Translations under genes and position numbers: made by a program | NCBI GenBank assembly: GCA_004213235.1 | Contig: SHAI01000144.1 | Span: forward strand, 1-6,398 | Origin: Parvularculaceae bacterium | GTDB lineage: Bacteria > Pseudomonadota > Alphaproteobacteria > Caulobacterales > Parvularculaceae | Length of the DNA stretch: 6,398 bases | Direction of reading: 5' to 3' | The notes under the pieces: generated by a model | Seen by the model: the letters and a program-made list of their open reading frames with translations, nothing else | Told to the model about the DNA's origin: nothing | Databases searched by the model: none | Shown: piece by piece, positions 1-6,111 of the stretch | Position numbering within the stretch: position 1 is the first letter of the stretch | Layout: the number at the start of each line of letters is the position of its first letter

Positions 1-272
1 TCATTGTCAGCTTGCGGTGCATTCAGGATGGGGCCGGACAGCCCAAAAATAATCAGAGCTGCAATCATCAGCCGAAGGAGGAGGAGATACCATGGTGTGT
101 TATCGGCTTGCTGAGCAGTATCCTGTAATCGGCGCAGAATGTCGAAGGCTGGAAATGGTTTGCGCTGCGGCGGCGGTGGACTTGCCCGCAACAAAAGCCA
201 GATCGCGGGGAGGGTAAGCAATGCGATCAATATTGCCGGTGATGTCAGGGAAAGCGCCTCAAAGCTGAACAT
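1..272 (-). CDS. BatA-like / DUF4159-type membrane protein, N-terminal 90 residues (cut by window edge)
   Basis: This is the third gene of the leftward moxR operon; only its N-terminus is in the window. The visible 90 residues begin MFSFEALSLT and hold two hydrophobic segments, about residues 10-29 and 61-83. Between them lies a proline-rich, basic stretch (SPPPPQRKPFP, about 31-41) and a short helix (FDILRRLQD). This two-anchor layout is that of the BatA (aerotolerance regulator N-terminal) domain. In alphaproteobacteria a large protein with this start and a C-terminal DUF4159 domain commonly follows a DUF58 gene, so I infer a DUF4159 protein; the decisive C-terminal part is outside the window. 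The ATG at 272 is chosen because AAGGG lies 7 bases upstream and the frame is open to the edge. The gene starts 4 bases after the DUF58 stop codon, so translation is probably coupled. The likely location is the inner membrane; the biochemical role is not established. Confidence 0.85.
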   Translation of the reverse strand, partial: MFSFEALSLTSPAILIALLTLPAIWLLLRASPPPPQRKPFPAFDILRRLQDTAQQADNTPWYLLLLRLMIAALIIFGLSGPILNAPQADN

Positions 273-276
273 GCCA

Positions 277-1212
277 TCACCCTTCTGGCACGGCGTCTTT
301 GGAAGACGCAGAGGCGGTGGCCGGCGGCGTTGCCCCTTCGCTTAAAGAGATGTAGGCGGATAAAAGTGCAGAAATAGCGCTCCCGTCGGTGCGGTGTGTG
401 ATCATAGCCCAGCCAAGTGTCCGGGCAATGTCTGCAAGTTTGTCCTGGTGCTGTGCAAACGCCTCTAGATAGTCCGATTGCAGTGCGGTTGCATCACCAA
501 AAACAAGTCTGTCCGGTGTTTCCAGATCTGAAAATTCAATACGGCCTGAAAATGGAAACAAGGCTTCAGCCGGGTCAAGGACCTGAAATAGCACCCCGCG
601 TGCGCCCTGGGCGGCGAGAGCGCTGGCCCGATCCAGTAATACCTCATGGGGCATGAAGAAATCGCTGAGAAGCAAAACTGTTGCGCCCTCGCGGATGCGT
701 GTCGCTGGCAGGCCTTGGGTGGCATCGGTGTTTTCTTGCGAGTTCAGTGCTTCGAGTACCATTGCTGGTGCGTTGCGGCCATGGAATGGCGTATTACGCC
801 CGCCGATCACGCCAATGCGCTCCCCGCCCTGGGAAAGAAGAATTGCCAGTGCGCCAGCGATCACGTCGGCGCGCATGCGCTTGGTGGTGCCGTTGCGGAC
901 GGAGGCGTAGGTCATGGACGCAGACGGATCGCGCCAGATCCAGGCAGTCGCGGCTGCTTCCCATTCATTTTGGCGAACGTACAGCGGACCTGCGGAACGG
1001 GCCGACTGGCGCCAGTCGATCATGGTCACTGGATCGCCGAAAACATAAGGGCGATGCTGCCAGAAACTCTCGCCAGGGCCTGCGCGCCTGCGTCCGTGCA
1101 GTCCCGCGGCGATCGTGTGCGCCAGTCGATCAGCCTCAAGCAATAGCGGCGCAAATCCCGTTGCGGCATCTGCGGCGGCTTCTTGAATATGATCGCTGTG
1201 GGTATCGGTCAT
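277..1212 (-). CDS. DUF58 domain protein with MIDAS-like motif (MoxR partner)
   Basis: This complete 311-residue protein has no predicted membrane segment and is probably cytosolic. It shows the DUF58 hallmarks: a basic HGRRRAGPGESFWQHRPY stretch (about 39-56), then GDP and DWRQSARS (about 59-73), then YVRQNEWE (78-85). DPSASM (95-100) is a D-x-S-x-S metal-ion-dependent adhesion (MIDAS-like) motif, and LLLSDFF (about 180-186) is a second conserved strand, together suggesting a von Willebrand A-like fold. DUF58 proteins are routinely encoded next to MoxR AAA+ ATPases and are thought to act as their substrate-binding or adaptor partners; the client is unknown. The gene lies 53 bases downstream of moxR and 4 bases upstream of the BatA-like gene, so it is the middle gene of the operon. 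The tail after about residue 290 is low-complexity (Ala/Ser/Thr/Pro). The ATG at 1212 has only a weak ribosome site (AAGGG is 15 bases away), so the exact start is slightly uncertain. Confidence 0.93.
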   Translation of the reverse strand: MTDTHSDHIQEAAADAATGFAPLLLEADRLAHTIAAGLHGRRRAGPGESFWQHRPYVFGDPVTMIDWRQSARSAGPLYVRQNEWEAAATAWIWRDPSASMTYASVRNGTTKRMRADVIAGALAILLSQGGERIGVIGGRNTPFHGRNAPAMVLEALNSQENTDATQGLPATRIREGATVLLLSDFFMPHEVLLDRASALAAQGARGVLFQVLDPAEALFPFSGRIEFSDLETPDRLVFGDATALQSDYLEAFAQHQDKLADIARTLGWAMITHRTDGSAISALLSAYISLSEGATPPATASASSKDAVPEG

Positions 1213-1265
1213 GCTTTACTGAGCTCGCCCTTAAAGGGGGACTTCCACGGTGTTGTAGTATGGCG

Positions 1266-2252
1266 TTATCCGAGATGTGTGCGGATCAAGTCGTCGATCA
1301 GGTCATCGACGCCGATGCGCTGCTGCATGGCGCTATAGGTCAGCGCCATACGGTGCCGCAGAATTGGCTTTGCCAGGCGGCGAACATCGTCAAGTGAGGG
1401 GGCTTTACGCCCGTCGATCATCGCAAGCGCCCTGGCACCGATCGATAATGCCTGCGAGGCGCGCGGTCCCGGTCCCCAGCGGACCAGATCCAGCACCTTA
1501 TCGGACGCCCCCTCAAGCGGGCGGGCGCTGCGGACAAGGGTCAGGATGTTGTCGATCAATCGTTCCGCGATGGGCATGGCGCGAACAGTCTCCTGCGCGG
1601 CGATCAAATCCGCAGCGGTCATTGCCGGTGAGATACCAGGCGCGTCCTCGCTAACACTCGCAGCAAGCATGCGTCTTTCTGCCGCCTCATCGGGATAGCC
1701 AATTTCAATTTGCATCAAGAAACGGTCAAGCTGCGCCTCGGGCAGGGGGTAGGTGCCCTCCTGCTCAATGGGGTTTTGGGTCGCAAGGACATGGAATGGT
1801 GCCGGGAGGTCGTGACGCTCGCCTGCGACGGTCACGTGCTTTTCCTGCATCGCCTGGAGGAGAGCGGATTGGGTGCGCGGGCTCGCCCGGTTGATCTCGT
1901 CAGCCATGAGCAACTGGCAGAAAATGGGCCCCTGGATGAACCGGAATTCGCGCGCGCCGCTGGCACTTTCTTCCAACACTTCCGACCCCAGCACGTCCCC
2001 CGGCATCAGGTCTGGCGTGAACTGCACGCGCTTTGATGACAGCCCGACCAGGCCGCTGATCGAGGAAACCAGCAGAGTTTTGGCAAGCCCTGGCGCACCG
2101 ACAAGAAGCCCATGACCTCCCGCGGCGATGGTCGCAAGGGTCAGGTCAATCACGTCTTCCTGGCCAAAAACCACACCTGCAAGGCTGGTGCGCGCCGTTG
2201 AGAAGCTCTCTGCGGCGGCGTCAAAGGCCGCTAATATGTCCGTTTCAGGCAT
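1266..2252 (-). CDS. moxR: MoxR-family AAA+ ATPase
   Basis: This complete 328-residue AAA+ ATPase of the MoxR class has the usual length. Visible motifs are Walker A GAPGLAKT (52-59), Walker B LLMADEIN (114-121), sensor 1 ATQNP (157-161), the arginine-finger region LDRF (175-178) and sensor 2 GPGPRASQ with Arg264. The MPGDVLGSEVLE stretch (about 83-94) and the SALLQAMQEKHVTV helix-strand (about 129-142) are typical of the family. MoxR ATPases act as chaperone-like remodellers with vWA-type partners, for example in maturing enzymes or maintaining the envelope. Here the partners are probably the DUF58 and BatA-like proteins encoded next in the same operon. The ATG at 2252 is supported by AAGGA 9 bases upstream. 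moxR is first in the leftward operon, so its promoter should lie in the divergent region with sppA. The gene symbol denotes the family; the protein need not act on methanol dehydrogenase. Confidence 0.96.
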   Translation of the reverse strand: MPETDILAAFDAAAESFSTARTSLAGVVFGQEDVIDLTLATIAAGGHGLLVGAPGLAKTLLVSSISGLVGLSSKRVQFTPDLMPGDVLGSEVLEESASGAREFRFIQGPIFCQLLMADEINRASPRTQSALLQAMQEKHVTVAGERHDLPAPFHVLATQNPIEQEGTYPLPEAQLDRFLMQIEIGYPDEAAERRMLAASVSEDAPGISPAMTAADLIAAQETVRAMPIAERLIDNILTLVRSARPLEGASDKVLDLVRWGPGPRASQALSIGARALAMIDGRKAPSLDDVRRLAKPILRHRMALTYSAMQQRIGVDDLIDDLIRTHLG

Positions 2253-2482
2253 CAGGTGCAGTCCTTGTGGTGATAGCAGGCTTTAAACAAGCATTCAGTA
2301 AGTTGATTTAATGGTGTTCAGCGTTGAAATACCACACCCGAATTTTATGACGGGCTCCATTAAGCGCTTGTAAGGCTCGGTCCATCGAAATCCGCATTGC
2401 CACTTGCCGTCCCATCCCCATTCTCCCTATGGTGATATCAGCGGGGCGTGCGTTCCTGTACGGTGCGGTGCGTCGCTGGGGC

Positions 2483-2529
2483 TGGTATTGGGAATCTTGG
2501 TATTGGGGAAACCTGGTACCCGGGAAACG
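2483..2529. repeat. Three imperfect tandem copies of a 15-16 base unit
   Basis: The copies read TGGTATTGGGAATCT (2483-2497), TGGTATTGGGGAAACC (2498-2513) and TGGTACCCGGGAAACG (2514-2529). The first two share TGGTATTGGG exactly; the second and third share TGGTA plus GGGAAAC. The array sits in the GC-rich middle of the moxR/sppA divergent region, about 235 bases upstream of the sppA start. It could be a binding array for a regulator or a small decaying minisatellite; the sequence alone does not decide. Confidence 0.6.
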
Positions 2530-2708
2530 ATGCCTAAAAGACGGGGATGGAACACGGTTTCAAAGTGGAGCTTCCGTTCGAGGTGCCAGGTCAGGATTGA
2601 AGTTTGACCGTTCATGATGGCATCCCGGTGCAAGGCAGGGGCTCAAGATGGGGGCTGTCAGCGGGTCAAAGTACGCGGCATCGTTCCCGAAAGAGGTTTT
2701 CCCCGAAC

Positions 2709-2714
2709 TAAAAT
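2709..2714 (+). promoter_or_regulatory. Possible -10 box (TAAAAT) upstream of sppA
   Basis: TAAAAT, in the short AT-rich run TAAAATAAT, lies about 50 bases before the sppA GTG at a plausible promoter distance. I see no good -35 hexamer at 16-18 bases upstream, so this is only a candidate. Confidence 0.2.
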
Positions 2715-2763
2715 AATGCGTGGCGTTCGTGGTGCGCTGAAAGATTGAGAAAGGCCAAAGATA

Positions 2764-4668
2764 GTGGCAACAGATCAGAATACACCGACTGTGTGGGGCT
2801 TTATAAAAGGTTTCGGAAAATTCCTTATCGGGCTTACGCTCGTTCTACAGGGGGTTATCGGGCTTTTTGTCCTGATTATGTTCGTGAGCATTGCGGCGGG
2901 CCTATCCAACGGATTGTTCGGTGGTAAGTCCGATACCGCCGAGGTACCCCAAGATGCGGCGCTGTTGATCAATCCGAACGGTGTTCTGGTCGAGCAAGTG
3001 GCTGTGGCAGACCCGTTCGAACAGGCGCTGCAAGAAGCGTTTGGCGCTCAAGAGCCCAGCCCGATTGGTGTGCACGACCTGGTGCGCGGGATACGTGCAG
3101 CAACCGAAGATGATCGGATTAAGGGGATCGTTCTGGATCTTGGCAGATTGTCGGTGTCTGGGAGTGGCGCGAGCAAGCTTCATTATCTCAGTGCTGAACT
3201 GGATAAGTTCAAAGCTTCGGGCAAAAAGATTTACGCTGTCGGTGATTACTACTCCCAGGATCAGTACATCCTCGCTGCCCGCGCCGACGAGATCCATATG
3301 CACGATATGGGGAATTTGTTTTTCCTTGGCTATGGCCGGTACCGCACATACTACAAATCATTGCTGGAGAAGCTAAAGATAACGACCCATGTTTTCCGTG
3401 TCGGGACGTTCAAATCAGCGGTGGAACCCTTCCTGCGCGATGACATGTCACCGGAAGCAAAGGACGCGAATGCGGCTTATCTCTCGACGCTATGGCGCGA
3501 TTACGGCGCGTCAATCGAAAAAGCGCGCGGGCTGGAGAGCGGTGCGGTGACGAACTTCGCGGACAATCCTGTTGAGATCCTTCGCAGCGCCGGTGGTGAC
3601 GCCGCAAAGGCAGCGTTGGAGTTGGGTCTCGTTGATAAGCTTGGCTCCCGCAAGGAGCAGTTAGAAGCTCTCAAGGAGATATTTGGTGCCGACGAGAAAG
3701 ACGAGGATAAACCCTATAAAAGGGTCGATTACTCAACATATCTTGCATCGCTGGAAGAAGAAGAAGACGGTGATGCGCCAAACATTGCTGTTGTCACCGC
3801 GGCCGGCGTTATCGTTGATGGCAAGGCCCCAGTTGGCGAGGCAGCTGGTGGTGACACGATTGCCGGCTATCTGAAAAAAGCGCGCGAAGATGACGATGTA
3901 AAAGCTGTCGTCTTGCGGGTTGATAGCCCAGGCGGTTCCGCGTTTGCATCGGAAATCATTCGTGATCAGGTCTTGGCACTGAAAGAAGCTGGAAAGCCGG
4001 TAGTTGTGTCCATGGGGTCGCTGGCTGCTTCCGGCGGCTACTGGATCTCCGCGCCAGCGGATGAAATCTGGGCGATGCCGACAACGATAACCGGGTCGAT
4101 TGGTATTTTCGGGCTATTTAACACCTTGGAGAACGCGGCGGCCCATTGGGGGGTTTACGTTGATGGTGTTGGCACGAACACCTTGTCCTCTCTTTATGGG
4201 ACCGGGATTGGTGCACTAAACGAGCCCTTTTCTGATGTCATGCAGCAGATCGTTGAAAAAGGATATATGGATTTCCTGGAAGTTGTGGCGGACGGTCGCG
4301 ACATGACGACGGAGAACGTTGATAAGATCGGCCAGGGCCGGGTCTGGATTGGTGAAACCGCTAAAGATCTCGGTCTTGTCGACAAAATCGGTACGCTCGA
4401 TGACGCTGTTGCTGCGGCTGCCCGGCTCGCTGAGCTGGAGGAGTATGACCAGGTGGACATGATTGAGACTTTGTCTCCGTTCGAAGCTTTGTTTGGCGAT
4501 ATGGCTGCTCGCACTGTGTCGCTTATGGGTCTTGATAAGGCTCAAGCTTCAAAGCATGGTTCGACCGTGTCAAAGATCATCAATGGTGTCGACGAACAGG
4601 TGTCGTTTTGGGACTCGTTTAACGATCCAAACGCGATCTATGTCCGTTGCCTGGAGTGCGGCGAATAG
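2764..4668 (+). CDS. sppA: Signal peptide peptidase SppA, 67K (double-domain) type
   Basis: This complete 634-residue S49-family peptidase is membrane-anchored by one N-terminal hydrophobic segment (about residues 20-46). It cleaves leftover signal peptides and other membrane-embedded peptides on the periplasmic side. It has the long layout with two S49 domains. The N-terminal domain supplies the general-base lysine, Lys217 in FRVGTFKSAVEPFLRDDMSP. The C-terminal domain supplies the nucleophile, Ser423 in SMGSLAASGGYWIS. They correspond to Lys209 and Ser409 of the E. coli enzyme. RVDSPGGS (385-392) and TGSIGIFG (443-450) are further family motifs. A charged linker (about 309-338, rich in Asp/Glu) joins the domains, and the protein ends in C-x-x-C (Cys629, Cys632). 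The GTG start is forced: an in-frame TGA lies at 2746-2748, and GAAAGG sits 9 bases before the GTG. A terminator follows, so sppA is probably transcribed alone, divergent from moxR. Confidence 0.96.
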   Translation: MATDQNTPTVWGFIKGFGKFLIGLTLVLQGVIGLFVLIMFVSIAAGLSNGLFGGKSDTAEVPQDAALLINPNGVLVEQVAVADPFEQALQEAFGAQEPSPIGVHDLVRGIRAATEDDRIKGIVLDLGRLSVSGSGASKLHYLSAELDKFKASGKKIYAVGDYYSQDQYILAARADEIHMHDMGNLFFLGYGRYRTYYKSLLEKLKITTHVFRVGTFKSAVEPFLRDDMSPEAKDANAAYLSTLWRDYGASIEKARGLESGAVTNFADNPVEILRSAGGDAAKAALELGLVDKLGSRKEQLEALKEIFGADEKDEDKPYKRVDYSTYLASLEEEEDGDAPNIAVVTAAGVIVDGKAPVGEAAGGDTIAGYLKKAREDDDVKAVVLRVDSPGGSAFASEIIRDQVLALKEAGKPVVVSMGSLAASGGYWISAPADEIWAMPTTITGSIGIFGLFNTLENAAAHWGVYVDGVGTNTLSSLYGTGIGALNEPFSDVMQQIVEKGYMDFLEVVADGRDMTTENVDKIGQGRVWIGETAKDLGLVDKIGTLDDAVAAAARLAELEEYDQVDMIETLSPFEALFGDMAARTVSLMGLDKAQASKHGSTVSKIINGVDEQVSFWDSFNDPNAIYVRCLECGE

Positions 4669-4705
4669 AGTCTGCGGCGACGATCCGGGCGAAGTTCGAC
4701 CCCAG

Positions 4706-4737
4706 CATTGGCCAACATCAACATTGGCCAACACCAA
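4706..4737. repeat. Two 16-base tandem copies forming a possible hairpin
   Basis: The copies are CATTGGCCAACATCAA (4706-4721) and CATTGGCCAACACCAA (4722-4737), identical at 15 of 16 positions. A partial third copy, GATTGGGA, follows directly. Each unit contains the 8-base palindrome TTGGCCAA. The two palindromes (4708-4715 and 4724-4731) can pair with each other as an 8-bp stem with an 8-base loop in the RNA. The array lies about 40 bases after the sppA stop codon and before the terminator. There is no T-run after it, so it is not itself a terminator. Confidence 0.75.
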
Positions 4738-4779
4738 GATTGGGATGTACTTTTCGCCTGGTGGCTTATTAAAACAGGA

Positions 4780-4816
4780 GGGAAGCGCGGCACACATGCC
4801 CGCTTCCCTTTTTTTT
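4780..4816 (+). terminator. Intrinsic terminator after sppA
   Basis: GGGAAGCG (4780-4787) pairs with CGCTTCCC (4801-4808). After one bulged C, GGC (4789-4791) pairs with GCC (4798-4800), closing the loop ACACAT. Eight Ts follow (4809-4816). This is a strong Rho-independent terminator for sppA. It ends only 26 bases before the DUF1285 start, so it also lies where the leader of the next operon would be. Confidence 0.9.
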
Positions 4817-4846
4817 GCAAGTGATTTGGAGCGCGCCGGGCCGTGA
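4796..4846 (+). other. Possible 16-codon leader ORF overlapping the terminator
   Basis: An ATG in the terminator loop opens a short frame, MPASLFFASDLERAGP, that ends at TGA 4844-4846. That stop overlaps the GTG start of the DUF1285 gene (GTGA). An AGGAGG lies upstream at 4776-4781, but 14 bases from the ATG, which is longer than usual. The layout would allow translation to melt the terminator stem and to couple to DUF1285. It could equally be chance; there is no sign of codon selection in so short a frame. Confidence 0.15.
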
Positions 4847-5433
4847 GCGATCTCATCAAATACGCCGCCGATTTGGAGGGCATTGTTGATGGCCAGGCTG
4901 GCGGCCCGCCCGTTGACAAATGGACGCCTCCGCTGAGCGGGGATATGGATCTGGTCATCAGGCGGGACGGCGCCTGGCTCCATGAAGGCGTTGTGATGAC
5001 GCGGGCACGGCTTGTGCGGGCGTTCTCAACAATCCTCAAACGCGAGGGCGCTGATTACTTCCTGGTGACGCCCCACGAAAAATGGCGCATCAAGGTCGAG
5101 GATGTGCCGTTCATGGCGGTTTTGATGCATGTCGAAGGTATTGGGCCGTCGCGACGTATTATCATATCGACAAATGTCGGCGACCGGGTGCAACTGGGAA
5201 CGGACCATCCGTTGACAATGCGCGTCGATAAGGGCGAACGCGTGCCCTATGTGGATATTCGTGCTGGTTTAGAGGCTAAAATAGCGCGCAGTGTTTATTA
5301 TGACCTCGTCGCGCTCGGCGAGGTGCGCAGTCTGAAAGGCGAGGATATCTTTGGCGTTTATTCCGGCGACGTGTTTTTCCCATTCGGTGCGGCGCGGGAT
5401 ATTTTTCAAGAAGATGAAACTGACCAATTATAA
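4843..5433 (+). CDS. DUF1285 family protein
   Basis: This complete 196-residue protein is of a conserved proteobacterial family with no established function. Features I recognise as typical of DUF1285 are PPVDKWTPPLSGDMDLVI (about 22-39), the DGAWLHEG turn (about 42-49) and FSTILKREGADYFLVTPHEKWRI (about 61-83). The protein has no membrane segment or signal peptide and is probably cytosolic. Crystal structures exist for family members, but I know of no demonstrated activity. The GTG start has GGAG 11 bases upstream (4828-4831). The stop overlaps the next gene's start (TAATG), so DUF1285 and the NUDIX hydrolase are translationally coupled. DUF1285 is first in an operon with the NUDIX hydrolase and CCA-adding enzyme, an arrangement often seen in alphaproteobacteria. 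No complete promoter fits between the preceding terminator and this start. Confidence 0.92.
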   Translation: MSDLIKYAADLEGIVDGQAGGPPVDKWTPPLSGDMDLVIRRDGAWLHEGVVMTRARLVRAFSTILKREGADYFLVTPHEKWRIKVEDVPFMAVLMHVEGIGPSRRIIISTNVGDRVQLGTDHPLTMRVDKGERVPYVDIRAGLEAKIARSVYYDLVALGEVRSLKGEDIFGVYSGDVFFPFGAARDIFQEDETDQL

Positions 5434-6089
5434 TGATAAACCGCATACGAAGTAAAATAGAAGAAAATTTGCAGCGCGCCTCAGCGCAGCGGGTGCGGGA
5501 GCTTTTTGCCGAAATTAACCCGCAGCTGGTTGGCGATGAATTATTTGAAAGCCGATGGAGCAATGTTCGAAAGGATGCGGCGGTATTAATCCCGATAATT
5601 GACCGCCCCGATGAACCCACGGTTCTGCTGACGGTGCGATCGTCCGATATGTCCTCTCACGCGGGGCAGATCAGTTTCCCTGGCGGGAAGGTGGACCCGG
5701 TTGATGTGACCCGCATTGATACGGCATTGCGCGAAGCCGAAGAAGAGGTCGGCATTTTGCGCCACCAGGTGGATATTGTCGGTTCACTGGGGGTGCACAA
5801 AGGTGGTTTGGGTTTTTCGGTGACGCCGGTTGTTGGTCTTGTGGCATCGGATGTTGAGTTTGCTCTTTGTGCGCGGGAAGTGGCGGAAACATTCGAGGTG
5901 CCACTGTCCTTTGTGGCCGATTTGAGCAATCACATTACCGAAGAGCGTATCCATAAAGGCGTGCGGTATAATATGTTTGCTGCGCCCTATAAGCAGTATC
6001 ATATATGGGGGCTGACGGCAGGCATCCTGCGAAGTCTGGCTGAAACGCTGCAGGCTGACGAAAAAATATTATCTGATAGTCCTTTGTAA
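5433..6089 (+). CDS. NUDIX hydrolase, CoA pyrophosphatase (NudL/YeaB) type
   Basis: This complete 218-residue cytosolic enzyme is predicted to split coenzyme A or its derivatives into a 3',5'-ADP and a 4'-phosphopantetheine part, using Mg2+ or Mn2+. The NUDIX box core is REAEEEVGI (100-108), with Glu104 and Glu105 as metal ligands. It is preceded by the CoA-type (UPF0035) signature LLTVRSSDMSSHAGQISFPGG (65-85), read as LLTxR, then HxGQ, then FPGG. The spacing between the GG and the REAEEEVGI core is the wider one seen in this subfamily, so the classic G-x5-E half of the box is not matched. In the UPF0035 motif the Arg usually found two residues before His76 is replaced (DMSSH). The ATG overlaps the DUF1285 stop by one base and has no strong ribosome site of its own, so translation probably depends on coupling. 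Substrate preference is inferred from the signature only. Confidence 0.92.
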   Translation: MINRIRSKIEENLQRASAQRVRELFAEINPQLVGDELFESRWSNVRKDAAVLIPIIDRPDEPTVLLTVRSSDMSSHAGQISFPGGKVDPVDVTRIDTALREAEEEVGILRHQVDIVGSLGVHKGGLGFSVTPVVGLVASDVEFALCAREVAETFEVPLSFVADLSNHITEERIHKGVRYNMFAAPYKQYHIWGLTAGILRSLAETLQADEKILSDSPL

Positions 6090-6111
6090 GGCGCATGAGA
6101 GGCTGGTCGAT

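Larger units (their letters stand above)
2253..2763. other. Long divergent intergenic region between moxR and sppA
   Basis: About 510 bases with no convincing gene. It must hold the promoters for both the leftward moxR operon and the rightward sppA. The 60-base strip next to moxR and the strip around 2705-2720 are AT-richer than the middle. The centre (about 2440-2640) is GC-rich and carries the imperfect tandem repeat listed separately. Small open frames here (for example 2427-2633 on the minus strand and 2429-2617 on the plus strand) have no recognisable domain and no good ribosome site. I saw no tRNA, no rRNA and no clear intrinsic terminator. A small RNA cannot be excluded by eye. Confidence 0.7.

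Noticed and set aside
245..277. Alternative ATG at 277-275 overlapping the DUF58 TGA (TGATG)
   Set aside because: That frame stops after 10 codons (MACSALRRFP); the ATG at 272 has a well-placed AAGGG and opens the BatA-like frame.
681..1397. 238-residue open frame on the plus strand
   Set aside because: It lies antisense to the well-supported DUF58 and moxR genes and is rich in Arg and Cys, as expected of a shadow frame.
2340..2370. AAGCGCTT palindrome at 2362-2369 and TAAAAT on the minus strand as moxR promoter elements
   Set aside because: A single 8-base palindrome is expected by chance, and no -35 hexamer lies at proper spacing from the TAAAAT.
2530..2600. Possible hairpin from ACGG and CCG arms around 2552-2580
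   Set aside because: The stem is only 4-5 bp with a long loop, so it is not distinguishable from background.
2429..2617. 62-residue Trp/Tyr-rich open frame on the plus strand (WGWYWESWYWGN)
   Set aside because: The aromatic run is simply the TGGTATTGGG repeat read in one frame; nothing else supports coding.
2427..2633. 68-residue open frame on the minus strand in the moxR/sppA gap
   Set aside because: No recognisable domain, no good ribosome site, and a composition like translated non-coding DNA; it overlaps the tandem repeat.
4463..4846. 127-residue open frame overlapping the end of sppA and the terminator
   Set aside because: Most of it is the +1 shadow of sppA with no domain. Only its last 16 codons were considered separately as a possible leader ORF.
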